From: Kibdelosporangium sp. MJ126-NF4
GTDB taxonomy: Bacteria; Actinomycetota; Actinomycetes; Mycobacteriales; Pseudonocardiaceae
Direction of reading: 5' to 3'
DNA: 64,000 nt
Assembly (NCBI RefSeq): GCF_000826545.1
Contig: NZ_CDME01000002.1
Span: 1,497,187 to 1,561,186, forward strand
Below, one piece after another: positions 62,223 through 64,000 of this stretch. The translations under genes were made by a program, and so were the position numbers. Positions within the stretch are counted from its first letter, which is position 1; each line of letters begins with the position of its first letter. The notes beneath the pieces were generated by a model that had not been told where the DNA came from, ran no database searches, and saw nothing but the letters and a program-made list of their open reading frames with translations.

Positions 62223-64000
62223 TCAGGCTTCGGGGCGGAGGTAGAACAGTTGGTTGGTCTTGGTGAGGTCGCCGCAGGACCACTGGACGAGCGTGGCTCC
62301 GTTGTTCTGGCTGGCGCCTTTGACGTCCAGGCACTTCTCGCTGTGCACCGGCCGCAGCCGGACCACCACGTCCACGCCGCTGCCCTCGACGTACTCCAAG
62401 CGGAACTGCTGGTTGGCCTGGGGGATGCCGGATCCGTTGCAGGTCCACTGCACGGCCGCGGCTCCGTCGACGTGTTGCCAGGTGTAGACGTCGACGCACA
62501 TCTTCGAGGAAACGCCCTTGAGGTAGAAGTACTCCGTCGCGCCCTGGCGTTCGACGGTGAACTGCTGCTTCTTCTCGCCGAGCACACAGTCGGACTGGGT
62601 GATCGCGGTCCCCCGGACCGCGTCGGTGGAGCCGAGGCATTTCTCGCTGTGTCTCGGGTAGATCCGGTAGACCTGTCCCGGTTCGACGGTGAACGGCGTG
62701 TTCGTGTCGCCGACGTAGCCTTCCCAGCCCGGTTGTTTGTCCGCGAAGGACGTTCCGGTGGACGCGAAGGTGTACATCCGGCGGTTGCCGTTGCCGGTGG
62801 CGTACAGCGCGGCGACGTCGGCACGGCCGTCGCCGGTGAAGTCACCCGTCGACAGCACGGCAGCGCCGGTGTCGAAGCCCGTGCCCGACCACCAGACCGC
62901 GTCGGTCCACGCGGCCGTGCCCGTCGCGGGCGCCGTCAGCACGTTCAGCCTCGCCGTGTTCCCACCGCGATCCGACATGATCACGATCTCGTCCCTGCGC
63001 CCGGTGCCGTCCACATCGGCCGCCAGGAACGTCGCGGTCGCCCTCGCCAGGTTTCCCGCGCCGCTGTCCCACCGCTGCACCGGAGCTGAGAGTCCATACT
63101 GGACCCATAGTTTCGTCTGCGCTCCGTCGTAGCCGCGCAGCTGGCCGATGTCCGCGCGGCCGTCGCCGTCGAAGTCGCCCGCGACGAAACTCGTCGCGGT
63201 CAGGTCGAGGCCCGCGGCGCCGCTGTCCCAACGCATGACCGGCGCACCGAATCCGCCGTCGGCCGCGGTGTGCACCCAGAGCTTGGTCTGCTCGCCCTGG
63301 TAGCCCTGGAAGACCGCGATGTCGTCGTCACCGTCGTCGTCGAAGTCCCCGGCGACCATCTTCAGGTGGGACAGGTGGTACGTCGTGCCCACCCAACTCT
63401 CCGCCTCCGACACGAACCTGTTGCCGTCGGAGCGCAACAGGAACAGGCGGGTCTTGCGGTCGGGATCCTCACGCAGGATGGCGATGTCACCGAGCCCGTC
63501 GCCGGTGAAGTCGCCGCGCACGGTCGCGGTGCGGAACGCGGGGAACCCGCCGTTCACCCCGGTGTCCCAGCCGACGTGACCGGTGGGGAACCCGCTGCCG
63601 CCCGCGACGAAGTTCCATGCGGCAGTGCGGTTGTCGCCCAGGTCGAACACGGCCGCCACGTCCGCGCGGCGGTCGCCGTTGGTGTCACCGCGTACAGGCG
63701 CCGCCGTGACCGCACGGGGCTTGGCCGTGAGGCTCCAGGTGGCGGGTGCGGAGCTGCCGTTGCCCGCGCGGTCGATGGCGCGCACGTACAGCGTGCGGCT
63801 GATTCCTATTGTCCCGCCGGGCGAATCGGACCACAGCGTGATCGGGACGCTCGCCGACCCGTCCGGCGCGGCGCCGACCCAGGAGGTGATCCGGTCGGGG
63901 TTGAAGCCGTAGCGGTACCCGGCGATGTCGGTATCAGCCGCCGCACGGCCGAACGTCACGATGCCCGTCTCACCGACCGAACGTACAGCCGTGCCGTTCG
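62223..64000 (-). CDS. FG-GAP/VCBS and ricin-B lectin protein (5' end beyond window)
   Basis: At least 592 residues; the frame stays open to the right edge with protein-like sequence (GTAVRSVGETGIVTFGRA), so the start lies outside the window. Several FG-GAP/VCBS-type repeats each carry a calcium-loop-like motif (RGDTNGDRRADVAAV, RGDFTGDGLGDIAIL, AGDFDDDGDDDIAVF, AGDFDGDGRADIGQL, TGDFTGDGRADVAAL). They are followed by a C-terminal ricin-type beta-trefoil (about 130 residues; PRHSEKCLGSTDA, SSKMCVDVYTWQHV, PVHSEKCLDVKGAS with QQF/QLF motifs). Such proteins are secreted and bind carbohydrates. The missing N-terminus may hold a signal peptide and a catalytic domain. Confidence 0.92.
   Translation of the reverse strand, partial: NGTAVRSVGETGIVTFGRAAADTDIAGYRYGFNPDRITSWVGAAPDGSASVPITLWSDSPGGTIGISRTLYVRAIDRAGNGSSAPATWSLTAKPRAVTAAPVRGDTNGDRRADVAAVFDLGDNRTAAWNFVAGGSGFPTGHVGWDTGVNGGFPAFRTATVRGDFTGDGLGDIAILREDPDRKTRLFLLRSDGNRFVSEAESWVGTTYHLSHLKMVAGDFDDDGDDDIAVFQGYQGEQTKLWVHTAADGGFGAPVMRWDSGAAGLDLTATSFVAGDFDGDGRADIGQLRGYDGAQTKLWVQYGLSAPVQRWDSGAGNLARATATFLAADVDGTGRRDEIVIMSDRGGNTARLNVLTAPATGTAAWTDAVWWSGTGFDTGAAVLSTGDFTGDGRADVAALYATGNGNRRMYTFASTGTSFADKQPGWEGYVGDTNTPFTVEPGQVYRIYPRHSEKCLGSTDAVRGTAITQSDCVLGEKKQQFTVERQGATEYFYLKGVSSKMCVDVYTWQHVDGAAAVQWTCNGSGIPQANQQFRLEYVEGSGVDVVVRLRPVHSEKCLDVKGASQNNGATLVQWSCGDLTKTNQLFYLRPEA

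Overview
The window is high-GC DNA from an actinomycete. Frequent GTG starts, GTGA stop/start overlaps, a SARP/AfsR-type regulator, a GAF-ANTAR protein, a class II fumarase beside a malic enzyme, and many secreted proteins point to the order Pseudonocardiales (Amycolatopsis- or Kibdelosporangium-like). The placement comes from gene style only. No rRNA, tRNA, CRISPR array or insertion sequence was seen.

Layout. 1-1123: a gene-free block with about 260-bp inverted-repeat arms (each core arm is itself a near-palindrome) around twelve 17-bp direct repeats. 1124-20276: a lipid/polyketide locus. It holds a lipoprotein, an MFS carrier, a PF00756 esterase and an acyl-CoA ligase (one coupled minus-strand run), a PucR-type regulator, a type I PKS (ACP-KS-AT-DH-KR-ACP-inactive carrier-TE) coupled to a fatty acyl-AMP ligase, a second PF00756 esterase, an MFS exporter and an MmpL/RND transporter. 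The gene set recalls the mycobacterial FadD32-Pks13-Ag85-MmpL set, with reductive domains added to the PKS. 20427-24017: a decayed DJ-1/PfpI remnant, then fumarase and malic enzyme. 24187-29461: SARP/BTAD-ATPase regulator, small basic Rho-N-like protein, GAF-ANTAR regulator, DUF6328-like membrane protein. 29668-36023: secreted M28 aminopeptidase, NAD(P)-binding protein, methyltransferase, alpha/beta hydrolase coupled to a MerR regulator, SMP-30 lactonase divergent from an Lrp regulator.

36057-40879: a sulfonate (taurine-like) operon tauC-A-B-D plus a DsbA-like gene, divergent from a TetR regulator with a palindrome between them. 40968-54471: surface and secreted proteins. These are an M43 metalloprotease, an unrecognised polytopic membrane protein with a small partner, a 2775-residue DUF11-repeat surface protein ending in a LATTG sortase-type anchor, and an S8 protease with two PKD domains. 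54611-64000: LuxR-type ATPase regulator, phytoene-desaturase-like FAD enzyme, NarL/DesK-type two-component pair, secreted beta-helix protein, and a secreted FG-GAP/ricin-lectin protein running off the right edge.

Functional reading. In the lipid locus the FAAL is expected to load an acyl-AMP onto the PKS N-terminal ACP, the PKS to extend and release it, and the esterases and MmpL/MFS proteins to transfer or export the product. The DUF11 and protease genes look like cell-envelope and extracellular functions. The sulfonate operon is a self-contained sulfur-scavenging unit.
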